64,000 nucleotides of DNA from Extensimonas soli (GTDB lineage: Bacteria; Pseudomonadota; Gammaproteobacteria; Burkholderiales; Burkholderiaceae_C): assembly GCF_029211265.1 (NCBI RefSeq), contig NZ_JARGEL010000004.1, positions 27,936 to 91,935 of the forward strand. Reading direction: 5' to 3'. How positions within the stretch are numbered: position 1 is the stretch's first letter; each line of letters begins with the position of its first letter. Both the position numbers and the translations under genes were made by a program. Below are positions 18,375-25,506 of the stretch, one piece after another. Under the pieces are notes generated by a model, which made no database searches, had not been told where the DNA came from, and saw only the letters and a list, made by a program, of their open reading frames with translations.

Positions 18375-18824
18375 TCAGACTTCCACGATCTCGAAGCCGG
18401 TGCTGATCTGCGCGGTCTTGCCCAGCATGATGCTGGCCGAGCAGTATTTGTCGTGGCTCATGGCGATGGCGCGCTCCACGGCGGCGGGCGGGATGCCCTT
18501 GCCCGTCACGGTGAAGTGCATGTGGATGCGCGTGAACACCTTGGGGTCGGTGTCGGCGCGCTCGGCCGTGAGTTTGACGCTGCAGCCGCGCACGTCGTGG
18601 CGCCCGCGCTTGAGGATCAGCACCACGTCGTAGGCCGTGCAGCCGCCCGTGCCCGCGAGCACGGTTTCCATGGGGCGCGGCGCGAGGTTTTGGCCGCCGT
18701 TCGTGGGGTTGGCGGCGTCGGGCGCGCCGTCCATGGCGAGTACGTGGCCGCTGCCGGTTTCTGCCACGAAGCCCATGGCCGAGCGCGTGCCGGCCGCGCC
18801 GGTCCAGGTGACTGTGCATTCCAT
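18375..18824 (-). CDS. OsmC/Ohr-family peroxiredoxin-like protein
   Basis: A 149-residue OsmC-like protein of full length. The two redox cysteines are visible in GTGGCTAYDVV and in SHDKYCSAS, and the hydrophobic helix between them matches the family. Such proteins reduce organic hydroperoxides through their cysteine pair. It belongs to the YhfA-like branch rather than to Ohr proper, judging from the N-terminal TVTWTGAAG and the HVLAMDG phrase; this is an impression. The start ATG 18824 is followed upstream by a G-rich AGGAAT sequence that can serve as ribosome binding site. It has its own promoter region shared with the small leader at 18926. Confidence 0.88.
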   Translation of the reverse strand: MECTVTWTGAAGTRSAMGFVAETGSGHVLAMDGAPDAANPTNGGQNLAPRPMETVLAGTGGCTAYDVVLILKRGRHDVRGCSVKLTAERADTDPKVFTRIHMHFTVTGKGIPPAAVERAIAMSHDKYCSASIMLGKTAQISTGFEIVEV

Positions 18825-18886
18825 CTCAAGATTCCTCCGCTTGGTGTGTGCCGCTTTTGCGACATATTTCGTTCATGAAGTGAATT

Positions 18887-18905
18887 TTTGCTGCATCGCA
18901 GCAAA
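18887..18905. promoter_or_regulatory. Perfect palindrome TTTGCTGC-ATC-GCAGCAAA
   Basis: Eight-base arms around ATC, located 20 bp before the small leader frame and 62 bp upstream of the osmC start. The core CTGC-N3-GCAG matches the pattern reported for the polyhydroxyalkanoate regulator PhaR, and a related site occurs at 17475. It is probably an operator; the bound protein is inferred only. Confidence 0.45.
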
Positions 18906-18925
18906 CGCTGTGCTACAGTTACGCC

Positions 18926-19021
18926 ATGCGTTGGTTCTTTGGTAGCAACGCCTCGATTGTCTCCTCCATCTCCTCAAAGGATGGATTCAGCCCCGGGCCG
19001 CAATGCCTGGGGCTTTTTTTT
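18926..19021 (+). ncRNA. Putative leader/attenuator with short frame MRWFF and intrinsic terminator
   Basis: A TACAGT -10-like box at 18914 precedes a short open frame beginning Met-Arg-Trp-Phe-Phe-Gly-Ser-Asn. A small hairpin (TCCATC 18965-18970 with GATGGA 18980-18985) follows and then a strong terminator. Consecutive aromatic codons before a terminator suggest an amino-acid attenuator or a small RNA. The gene it once controlled is unclear, since a mobile repeat now separates it from ilvA. Confidence 0.4.
18989..19021 (+). terminator. Intrinsic terminator of the leader
   Basis: Nine-bp stem AGCCCCGGG with CCTGGGGCT (one G-U pair), loop CCGCAATG or similar, followed by eight T residues. It is clearly directed along the plus strand. 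Confidence 0.88.
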
Positions 19022-19070
19022 GCCTCTTTGACGGCTGTCTTGCGCCTTTTTCGGCCACCGCCACGGCCTA

Positions 19071-19233
19071 GGAGCCTGTCGGACTTTGGAATCGTCGGCT
19101 GCGAATGCGCCGCAGCGGCCCATTTTTTACCGTCTTCTTGCCCCATAGCACCACTATGGGGCGGCGAATCCGGCAAAAACTGGTCTCGCTGGGGCGCATT
19201 CTCGCTTTCGACGCCCAAAGTCCGACAGGCTCC
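19071..19233 (-). mobile_element. Family-1 palindromic element, copy C (intergenic, before ilvA)
   Basis: A 163-bp copy in reverse orientation, flanked by TA at 19069-19070 and 19234-19235, with intact terminal inverted repeats. The loop in element orientation is TGGTG. It lies between the leader terminator and ilvA, 53 bp before the ilvA start, so it is part of the ilvA upstream region. Confidence 0.92.
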
Positions 19234-19286
19234 TATGATGGCGGCCCCGCGTGCGCGGGCATCCGGCTGACCTTCACCATCGACCC

Positions 19287-20840
19287 ATGAGTTCGCACCT
19301 GACCCCCTTCGACTACCTGAAAAAAATCCTCACCGCACGCGTCTATGACGTGGCCGTGGAGTCGCCGCTGGAGCCCGCGCGCAACCTGAGCCGGCGCCTG
19401 CACAACAAGGTGCTGCTCAAGCGCGAGGACCAGCAGCCCGTGTTCAGCTTCAAACTGCGCGGCGCGTACAACAAGATGGCGCAACTGAGCCCCGAGCAGC
19501 TGCAGCGCGGCGTGATCTGTGCCTCGGCGGGAAACCACGCGCAGGGCGTGGCCATGAGCGCACAAAGGCTGGGCACGCGCGCGGTGATCGTCATGCCCAC
19601 GACCACGCCGCAGCTCAAAATCGACGCCGTCAAAACGCTCGGCGGCGAGGTGGTGCTGTGGGGCGACAGCTATTCCGACGCCTACGCGCACGCGGTGGCG
19701 CTCGAACGCGAACAGGGCCTGACTTTCGTGCACCCGTTCGACGACCCGGACGTGATCGCAGGCCAGGGCACGATTGCGATGGAAATCCTGCGCCAGCTGC
19801 AAAGCCTGGGCAGCAACCGGCTCGACGCGGTGTTCGTCGCGATCGGCGGCGGCGGGCTCGTGAGCGGCGTGGCGAACTACATCAAGGCCGTGCGCCCCGA
19901 GATCAAGGTGATCGGCGTGCAGATGAACGACTCCGACGCCATGCTGCGCTCGGTGCAGGCGCAAGAGCGCGTCACGCTGGCCGACGTGGGCCTGTTTTCG
20001 GACGGCACGGCCGTGAAGCTCGTGGGCGAGGAGACGTTTCGCATCACGCGCGGGCTGGTCGATGGCTTCGTAAGCGTGGACACCGACGCGGTGTGCGCGG
20101 CGATCAAGGACGTCTTCGTGGACACGCGCAGCATCGTCGAGCCCGCAGGAGCGCTCGCCGTGGCGGCGATCAAGCAGTACGTGGCGCAGCACAAGACGCG
20201 CGGCGAGACCTACGCGGCCATTTTGTGCGGCGCGAACATGAACTTCGACCGCCTGCGCTTCGTGGCCGAGCGCGCCGAGGTCGGCGAGGAGCGCGAGGCG
20301 CTGCTGGCCGTGACGATTCCCGAAGAGCGCGGCAGCTTTCGGCGCTTTTGCGAGCTCATCGGCAGCCTGCCCGGCGGGCCACGCAACGTGACCGAGTTCA
20401 ACTACCGCATCAGCGACGCCGCGCTCGCGCATGTGTTCGTGGGCCTGACCACGCACGGCAGGGGCGAATCGAAAAAAATCGCCCAGCACTTCGAGCGCCA
20501 CAATTTTCGCGCGCTGGACCTCACGCACGACGAGCTTGCGAAAGAGCATTTGCGCCACCTCGTGGGCGGGCCTTCGGCGCTCGCGCAGGACGAGCGCCTG
20601 CTGCGCTTCGTCTTCCCCGAGCGGCCCGGCGCGCTGCTCAAGTTTTTGAGCCTGATGCAGCCGAGCTGGAACATCAGCCTGTTCCACTACCGCAACCAGG
20701 GCGCAGACTATGGCCGCATCCTCGTGGGCCTGCAGGTGCCGCCCGAGGACGATGCGCTCTTTGCAGAGTTTCTGGCCACGCTGGGCTACCCCTGGGTAGA
20801 AGAGACGAACAACCCGGCGTACCAGCTTTTCTTGCGCTGA
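19287..20840 (+). CDS. ilvA: Threonine ammonia-lyase, biosynthetic (IlvA)
   Basis: A 517-residue long-form threonine deaminase that makes 2-oxobutanoate for isoleucine synthesis. The pyridoxal-phosphate lysine is in FSFKLRGAYNKM, the phosphate-binding loop in SAGNHAQGVAMSA, and the glycine loop in IGGGGLVSGVANYI. The C-terminal third carries two ACT-like regulatory domains, starting near ALLAVTIPEERGSF and LRFVFPERPGALLKF, which bind isoleucine and valine in the family. ATG 19287 matches the family start. The upstream region is interrupted by a family-1 element, which might have separated the gene from its original promoter. The gene is monocistronic in appearance. Confidence 0.95.
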   Translation: MSSHLTPFDYLKKILTARVYDVAVESPLEPARNLSRRLHNKVLLKREDQQPVFSFKLRGAYNKMAQLSPEQLQRGVICASAGNHAQGVAMSAQRLGTRAVIVMPTTTPQLKIDAVKTLGGEVVLWGDSYSDAYAHAVALEREQGLTFVHPFDDPDVIAGQGTIAMEILRQLQSLGSNRLDAVFVAIGGGGLVSGVANYIKAVRPEIKVIGVQMNDSDAMLRSVQAQERVTLADVGLFSDGTAVKLVGEETFRITRGLVDGFVSVDTDAVCAAIKDVFVDTRSIVEPAGALAVAAIKQYVAQHKTRGETYAAILCGANMNFDRLRFVAERAEVGEEREALLAVTIPEERGSFRRFCELIGSLPGGPRNVTEFNYRISDAALAHVFVGLTTHGRGESKKIAQHFERHNFRALDLTHDELAKEHLRHLVGGPSALAQDERLLRFVFPERPGALLKFLSLMQPSWNISLFHYRNQGADYGRILVGLQVPPEDDALFAEFLATLGYPWVEETNNPAYQLFLR

Positions 20841-20847
20841 GTTTTAG

Positions 20848-20884
20848 GTCAAATCGGCCTTTAGCCAATAGTGGACAAGCGCTA
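20848..20884. repeat. Dispersed ATAGCTG-type motif (reverse orientation) after ilvA
   Basis: GGTCAAATCGGCCTTTAGCC followed by AATAGTGGACAAGCGCTAG is the reverse complement of the common form of this motif (GCGCTT...AAGCGCTAGAGGCC). It directly abuts the family-2 element at 20885. Confidence 0.6.
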
Positions 20885-21044
20885 GTGTAGTGTTTGATGC
20901 TTGATGCGACAAATAAAACCGATGGATTTTTGGTCTGGGCAAGGCGCAAACCGCAGCGATACCGGGTGGTATCGCGAGGATTTGCAACGCGGCCCGGGCC
21001 GAAAAGACGCGGTTTTATGTCGCAGATAGCGTCGAACACTACAC
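20885..21044 (+). mobile_element. Family-2 palindromic element, copy 1 (intergenic, before cobS)
   Basis: A 160-bp element beginning GTGTAGTGTTTGATGC and ending with the inverted form, flanked by TA (20883-20884 and 21045-21046). The two halves match imperfectly along their whole length, meeting at GATACC-GGGT-GGTATC in the centre. It has no similarity to family 1 but the same architecture. It ends 28 bp before the cobS start and leaves its Shine-Dalgarno sequence intact. Confidence 0.88.
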
Positions 21045-21072
21045 TAGCAGCTATCGATTCAGGAGCTCCGCG

Positions 21073-21873
21073 ATGTGCCAAGCCCTGCGCCACTACCTGC
21101 TCGCGCTGCAGTTTTTCACGCGCATCCCCGTCACGGACCGGCTCGCGCGCTGGGTGGGTTACAGCCCGGCCCTGCTGCGCGCGAGCGCCGCGCATTTTCC
21201 GGGCGTGGGCTGGATCGTCGCGGGCGTGGCGGTGCTCGTGTATGCGGCCTTGCACCTGACGCTGGCGCCCAAGCCCTGGGCGAGCGCGGTGGCCGCGGTG
21301 TTTTGCACCATTGCCACGGTGCTGCTCACAGGCGGCTTTCATGAAGACGGCCTGTGCGACGTGGCCGACGGGCTGGGCGGAAGTCTGGAGCGCGAGCGTG
21401 CGCTCGAAATCATGAAGGATTCGCGCATCGGCGCGTTTGGCGCCATGGCTCTGGTGCTCGCGCTGCTGGCCAAGATCAGCCTGCTCGCGCTGCTGGGCGC
21501 GCAAGGCCCCGCGCCTGCACTCGCGGCACTCGCGGGTGCGCACGTGCTGTCGCGCTTGTGGCCGCTGCTCGTGGTGCGCACGCTGGTGCATGTGGGCGAC
21601 AGCGCACGCTCCAAAAGCAAGCCCTTGGCCGACCAGATCAGCTCCAGCGCGCTGGCAGCGGCTTTTTTGTGGTGTTTGATGCCGTTGGCGCTCGTCTGGT
21701 GGGCGCAGTCAGCTTTGTTTTTGCTAGCGGCTTGCACGCTCAGCGCGCTTGCGGCCGCGTGGCTCGCGTGGCGCTTTGCACGACGTCTGCAAGGCTACAC
21801 GGGCGACTGCCTCGGCGCCGTGCAGCAGGTCAGCGAAATCGGGTTTTATCTTGGCGCGGCGCTGGCGTTGTAA
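21073..21873 (+). CDS. cobS: Adenosylcobinamide-GDP ribazoletransferase (cobalamin synthase)
   Basis: A 266-residue polytopic inner-membrane enzyme that joins adenosylcobinamide-GDP and alpha-ribazole to make adenosylcobalamin (or its phosphate). The family motif is seen as LTGGFHEDGLCDVADGLGG, whose Asp/Glu residues bind metal. Multiple hydrophobic helices follow, and the C-terminal GYTGDCLGAVQQVSEIG motif is intact. The start ATG 21073 has AGGAGC upstream. The stop overlaps the convergent thpR gene by 28 bp. A cobC-like gene is found 1 kb away, but the rest of the pathway is not in the window. A late hydrophobic segment (FLLAACTLSAL) is coded by sequence resembling the dispersed ATAGCTG motif. 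Confidence 0.93.
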   Translation: MCQALRHYLLALQFFTRIPVTDRLARWVGYSPALLRASAAHFPGVGWIVAGVAVLVYAALHLTLAPKPWASAVAAVFCTIATVLLTGGFHEDGLCDVADGLGGSLERERALEIMKDSRIGAFGAMALVLALLAKISLLALLGAQGPAPALAALAGAHVLSRLWPLLVVRTLVHVGDSARSKSKPLADQISSSALAAAFLWCLMPLALVWWAQSALFLLAACTLSALAAAWLAWRFARRLQGYTGDCLGAVQQVSEIGFYLGAALAL

Positions 21874-22463
21874 TAGTGCAGCACTTGGTAGCGCGTGCCC
21901 ACGGTCTTTCGCGGCGCGTCGGGCGCCATCACGGGGTGCGACTCGACCAGCGCATAACGCGAGACATGCCAGCGCACCGGACTTGCGAGCGGCGCAGGCA
22001 CTGGCCCGTCGTAACGCCGCGCCAGCGTGATATGCGGACGGAACGCGCGCTGCTCCACGGGCAGGCCCTGGCACTGCAGCGCCGCGCTCAGCGCCGCATG
22101 CAAGGCCTTGAGTGCAGGCGGGAGCTCGTCGGGCAGCGCCACGAGCATGCCGCGCGGCCAGCGCTCGCAGCGGCGCAAAGCCAGATCGAAGGGCGCAAAG
22201 GGCACGCGCAAGCCTTCGACCAGCGCCGGCAGCCGCTGCCGCGGCACCGCGCCCAAAAAGTGCAAGGTCAAGTGAATCTGCTGCGGGGGCACCATGCGGC
22301 CATGTGCGGCCTCTGGCGCCAAGCCGAAGCGCTGCGCCAGGGCAGCGGCCCAGCCGGGCGTAGGCCAGAGCGCGAGGAACAGGCGTGCGGTGGCAGGAGC
22401 GGCTGCGGGTGCAGTCGTGGACTGCGCAGCCGGAGCGGGCAAGGAGCGTGCGGGCTTGGACAT
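21846..22463 (-). CDS. thpR: RNA 2',3'-cyclic phosphodiesterase (ThpR / 2'-5' RNA ligase)
   Basis: A 205-residue 2H phosphoesterase. Both HxTL catalytic motifs are present: IHLTLHFLG and PHITLARRY. It opens 2',3'-cyclic phosphates on RNA or, in reverse, forms 2'-5' linkages. The first ~35 residues are Ala/Pro-rich and low complexity. ATG 22463 was chosen; a start at 22496 would add 11 residues. The gene converges with cobS, sharing 28 bp, and diverges from the small conserved gene at 22495, with only 31 bp between the starts. Confidence 0.88.
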   Translation of the reverse strand: MSKPARSLPAPAAQSTTAPAAAPATARLFLALWPTPGWAAALAQRFGLAPEAAHGRMVPPQQIHLTLHFLGAVPRQRLPALVEGLRVPFAPFDLALRRCERWPRGMLVALPDELPPALKALHAALSAALQCQGLPVEQRAFRPHITLARRYDGPVPAPLASPVRWHVSRYALVESHPVMAPDAPRKTVGTRYQVLHYYNASAAPR

Positions 22464-22494
22464 GGAGCGGTGCTTTACCGTGTATCTTCCGATC

Positions 22495-22872
22495 ATGCCC
22501 TGGAACGCCGAGCACTACCCCGTCGCGATGCGGCACTTGAGCACGCCTGCGCGCCGCAAGACCATAGGAGCCTGTCGGACTTTGGGCGTCGATAGCGAGA
22601 ATGCGCCCCAGCGAGGCCAGTTTTTGCCGGATTCGCAGCCCCATAGTGGTGCTATGGGGCAAGAAGACGGTAAAAAATGGGCCGCTGCGGCGCATTCGCA
22701 GCCGACGATTCCAAAGTCCGACAGGCTCCTAAAAATTGCCAACGCCCTGCTCGCTGAAGAGATGGACGAAGGCCGCGCGATCCGCATCGCGATCGCCAAA
22801 GCCAAGGAATGGGCGGCGCACCATGGTTTGCCGGTGCACGACGACGCATGGGATGGCCCGCGCGATGCCTGA
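22495..22872 (+). CDS. Small conserved protein carrying an in-frame family-1 element
   Basis: A 125-residue frame starting MPWNAEHYPVAMRHL. Residues 25-79 derive from a family-1 element; without it the protein is 70 residues and reads RRKTIKIANALLAEEM, then DEGRAIRIAIAKAKEWAAHH. This matches a small, helical, uncharacterised protein common in proteobacteria (KWG/DUF2188-unrelated; function unknown). The element sits exactly between two helices. The stop overlaps the next gene (22865) by 8 bp, so the pair is translationally coupled. No Shine-Dalgarno site is obvious. Whether the 55-residue insert is tolerated is unknown. Confidence 0.7.
   Translation: MPWNAEHYPVAMRHLSTPARRKTIGACRTLGVDSENAPQRGQFLPDSQPHSGAMGQEDGKKWAAAAHSQPTIPKSDRLLKIANALLAEEMDEGRAIRIAIAKAKEWAAHHGLPVHDDAWDGPRDA
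22567..22729 (+). mobile_element. Family-1 palindromic element, copy D (inside small conserved gene)
   Basis: A 163-bp copy with perfect 19-bp terminal inverted repeats, flanked by TA at 22565-22566 and 22730-22731. Arms of about 79 bp meet at CCCCATAG-TGGTG-CTATGGGG. It is read as 55 codons in the same frame as copies A and F. Confidence 0.93.
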
Positions 22873-23488
22873 AAACAGGCCCGAAAACGCGACGGACGGC
22901 GCGCAGCTCTGGCTCGTGCGGCATGCGCTACCGCTCGTGGCGCCGGGCGTCTGCTATGGGCGCCTCGATGTGGCGGCCGATCCTGCGCACACACAAGCAT
23001 GCGCGCAGCGCCTCGCGCAGGCGCTGCCGCAGCGCGCGCACGTGGCCTACTCAACGCTACAACGATGTGAGCTACTCGCGCAGTATCTGCAAGCGCTGCG
23101 ACCAGATTTGGCCTATGAACCCGAGGCGCGCCTGTGCGAGCTCGACTTCGGCCAGTGGGAGGGCCACGCCTGGAGCGACATCGGCGCGGCGGCGCTGGAC
23201 CGCTGGGTGCAGGACTTTGCCACGCACCACCCCGGCGGCGGCGAATCCTTGGCCGAGATGCTGGCGCGCGTCGCGCACACGCTGCAGCAGGCGCGCGAAC
23301 GGGCACGCACGACGGGGCAATCGCAGCTGTGGATCACGCATGCAGGCGTGGCGCGCTGCGTGGCCTGGCTGCAAGCGCAAGGCTATGCGCACGACCACAC
23401 CTTGGACAACATGCGCCTGCCCCATGCCCATGAGTGGCCGCAGCGGGCACTGGCGTGGGGCGAATGGCAGCGCATCGACCTGCTATGA
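22865..23488 (+). CDS. cobC: Histidine phosphatase, alpha-ribazole phosphatase-like
   Basis: A 207-residue histidine phosphatase. The catalytic RH motif appears as LWLVRHALPLV, the second arginine in YSTLQRCELLAQYL, the family-typical ELDFGQWEGHAWSDIG with its acid, and the second histidine in LWITHAGVARC. The ELDFGQWEG phrase and the nearby cobS favour alpha-ribazole-5'-phosphate phosphatase (CobC) in cobalamin nucleotide-loop assembly, though a general phosphoglycerate-mutase-like phosphatase cannot be excluded. ATG 22865 overlaps the end of the previous gene by 8 bp. The gene is followed by the gspC stop on the opposite strand at 23525. Confidence 0.75.
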   Translation: MPENRPENATDGAQLWLVRHALPLVAPGVCYGRLDVAADPAHTQACAQRLAQALPQRAHVAYSTLQRCELLAQYLQALRPDLAYEPEARLCELDFGQWEGHAWSDIGAAALDRWVQDFATHHPGGGESLAEMLARVAHTLQQARERARTTGQSQLWITHAGVARCVAWLQAQGYAHDHTLDNMRLPHAHEWPQRALAWGEWQRIDLL

Positions 23489-23524
23489 GCCCAGAAACGG
23501 CACGCAGAACGCGCAGAGCACGCC

Positions 23525-24007
23525 TCAAGGCTTGCGCGGCAATTCGAGCGTGAACGCGGCGGGGCCCTCAGGTGGGCCCAGGCGCGCCTCGCGCTGGCCG
23601 AGCGGGAGCAGCACCAGGCCATCTTCGACTTGCGCGCCCACGCGGTACGGTTTGGGCGGTTTGCCATCGACCGCGATCAGCGCTGCACCACCGCCGCTTT
23701 GCTGCCCCGCGAGCACGCCCACGAGCTTGAAGCGGCTTGCGAGCGATGGTTGCGGCACAGCAGCAGCCACCGGCGCGGCACCGGCGCCGAACAGGCGCGC
23801 GATTGCCTGCACGTCGGGCGCGGCAGCAGCCGTGGCCACGGCGGGCAGTGCGGCATCCTGGGGGCGGCCCGCAAGGCGCAGGCCCCAATAGGCCACGCTT
23901 GCTGCCGCGAACGCCCACAGCACGAGCGTGGCCAGGCGCACGCCCCACGCTCCCCCGCCAGAGGACACCGGGGCGCCGCGCGCCGCAAAGGATGGAAAGC
24001 TCAACAT
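23525..24007 (-). CDS. gspC: Type II secretion system protein GspC (short form)
   Basis: A 160-residue inner-membrane protein. A cytoplasmic N-terminus precedes one transmembrane helix (VRLATLVLWAFAAASVAYWGL), then a Pro/Ala linker and the homology region starting FKLVGVLAGQQSGGGAALIAVDGKPPKPYRVGA, typical of GspC. No PDZ or coiled-coil domain follows, as is common in betaproteobacteria. GspC links the inner-membrane platform to the GspD secretin. The start ATG 24007 is upstream of and divergent from gspG, so the two transcripts share a 60-bp promoter region. The longer frame to 24343 overlaps gspG and is rejected. Confidence 0.85.
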   Translation of the reverse strand: MLSFPSFAARGAPVSSGGGAWGVRLATLVLWAFAAASVAYWGLRLAGRPQDAALPAVATAAAAPDVQAIARLFGAGAAPVAAAVPQPSLASRFKLVGVLAGQQSGGGAALIAVDGKPPKPYRVGAQVEDGLVLLPLGQREARLGPPEGPAAFTLELPRKP

Positions 24008-24067
24008 GCGGGGATTATCATGCACGCGCTTGCTGCGCTTGCCGCAACCTCCTTTGGCCTTTTCGCT

Positions 24068-24553
24068 ATGCGTTCGCTCACCAGAGTTCCTGCCGTGCCT
24101 TTTCCTACCCTCCGCCCCCGCCCTACCGCCACCCGCCGCTCGCGTCTGCAGCGCGGCTTCACCCTGATCGAGCTCATGGTGGTGCTGGTCATCATCGGCG
24201 TGCTGGCCGCGCTGATCGTGCCCAACGTGCTCAGCCGCACCGATGACGCGCGTGCCACCGCGGCGCGCACCGACATCGCCAACCTCGTGCAGGCGCTCAA
24301 GCTCTACCGCCTCGACAACCAGCGCTACCCCACGGCCGAGCAAGGGCTGCAGGCGCTGGTCAGCAAGCCCGCCACGGGCCCGGTGCCGGGCAACTGGCGC
24401 CCCTACATCGACAAGCTGCCCAACGACCCCTGGGGCCGGCCCTACCAGTACCTGAACCCGGGCATCAAGGGCGAGATCGACGTCATGTCCTTCGGTGCGG
24501 ACGGCCAGAGCGGCGGCGAAGGCAAGGACGCCGACATCGGTAGCTGGCAGTAA
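24068..24553 (+). CDS. gspG: Type II secretion major pseudopilin GspG
   Basis: A 161-residue major pseudopilin. The prepilin peptidase site is RLQRG/FTLIELMVVLVIIGVL, with Glu5 of the mature protein present. The conserved C-terminal region has DNQRYPTAEQGLQALVSKP, NDPWGRPYQYLNPG and FGADGQSGGEGKDADIGSW, which includes the calcium-binding loop. The leader is long, about 28 residues, from ATG 24068; an upstream ATG at 24020 would add 16 residues. It starts the gspG-H-I-J-K-L-M-N-D-E run. Confidence 0.95.
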   Translation: MRSLTRVPAVPFPTLRPRPTATRRSRLQRGFTLIELMVVLVIIGVLAALIVPNVLSRTDDARATAARTDIANLVQALKLYRLDNQRYPTAEQGLQALVSKPATGPVPGNWRPYIDKLPNDPWGRPYQYLNPGIKGEIDVMSFGADGQSGGEGKDADIGSWQ

Positions 24554-24581
24554 ATACTATCGTTTAGATAGCTATTAGCCA

Positions 24582-25040
24582 TTGTCCATCCTTTCTTTGC
24601 GGCATTTTTCCTTGAAATCCCCAAGCGGCTTCACGCTGCTCGAATTGCTCGTCGTGATCGCGATCATGGCGCTCGCGACGGCGGGCGTGAGCCTGTCCTT
24701 GCGCGACAGCGGCCAGGCACAGCTCGAGCGCGAGGCCGAGCGGCTCGCGGCGCTGCTCGAAGCCGGGCGGGCGCAGTCGCGCGCAAGCGGCGTGCCCGTG
24801 CGCTGGCGCGTGCTCGCACAGGGTGGCTTTCGCTTCGAGGGCCTGCCGCGGGGCAGCAGCCTGCCGCAGCAATGGCTGGACGCGCGCACCACGGTGCTGG
24901 GCGCAGACAGCCTGCTGCTGGGCCCCGAGCCGCTGATCGCGCCGCAACAGGTCGTGCTCGCGCGCGCCGACCGCGTCGGCCCCGCGCTGCGCGTGACCAC
25001 GGACGGGCTGCACCCGTTCCACGTCGAGCCGCTGCCATGA
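24582..25040 (+). CDS. gspH: Type II secretion minor pseudopilin GspH
   Basis: A 152-residue minor pseudopilin with a prepilin peptidase site SPSG/FTLLELLVVIAIMALA and the GspH-like C-terminal fold ending near ALRVTTDGLHPFHVEPLP. There is no ATG before the cleavage site; a TTG at 24582 is the furthest start in frame, and TTG codons at 24597 and 24612 are alternatives. No good ribosome binding site is seen. The region upstream carries an AT-rich copy of the dispersed motif (24554-24580). The stop overlaps the gspI start (ATGA). Confidence 0.85.
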   Translation: MSILSLRHFSLKSPSGFTLLELLVVIAIMALATAGVSLSLRDSGQAQLEREAERLAALLEAGRAQSRASGVPVRWRVLAQGGFRFEGLPRGSSLPQQWLDARTTVLGADSLLLGPEPLIAPQQVVLARADRVGPALRVTTDGLHPFHVEPLP

Positions 25041-25486
25041 GCCCCGAAACGCGAGCACGCCCACGCCGCAGCAGCACAGGCTTGCGTCGCCCCCAACCAC
25101 GCCAGCACCCCAGCGCCCACTCCCGCCCGCAGCGCAGCGCCGGCTTCACGCTGGTCGAAGTGCTGGTGGCGCTGGCCATCGTGGCCACGGCGCTGCTCGC
25201 GGGGGTGCAGGCGACGAACGCGCTCACGCGCCATGCGCAGCGCGAGGCCGACGTGCTGCTGGCGCAGCTGTGCGCCGAGAACGAGCTCGCCAAGGTGCGC
25301 CTGGCGCGCCAGATGCCCGACGTGGGCGACGGCACCCAGGCTTGCGCGCAGGCCGGACGGCAGCTCGCGGTGGCGGTGCACGTGCGCCCCACGCCAAACC
25401 CGAGCTTTCGGCGCGTGGAGGCGCAGGTGTTCGACGAGGGCGAGCGCCCCATCCTGCGCCTTGCGACCATCGTCGGGCGCTATTGA
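25037..25486 (+). CDS. gspI: Type II secretion minor pseudopilin GspI
   Basis: A 149-residue minor pseudopilin. A long basic leader precedes the cleavage site RSAG/FTLVEVLVALAIVATAL, and the C-terminal part matches GspI (ENELAKVRLARQMPDVGDG, then VEAQVFDEGERPILRLATIVGRY). The start ATG 25037 overlaps the gspH stop by four bases, indicating translational coupling. GspI forms the pseudopilus tip with GspJ and GspK. Confidence 0.92.
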   Translation: MSPETRARPRRSSTGLRRPQPRQHPSAHSRPQRSAGFTLVEVLVALAIVATALLAGVQATNALTRHAQREADVLLAQLCAENELAKVRLARQMPDVGDGTQACAQAGRQLAVAVHVRPTPNPSFRRVEAQVFDEGERPILRLATIVGRY

Positions 25487-25506
25487 ACGAGCCACACCGC
25501 GCCGCC

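Noticed and set aside
20841..21072. Cobalamin riboswitch before cobS
   Set aside because: No B12-box-like sequence was seen; the gap is occupied by the dispersed motif and the family-2 element.
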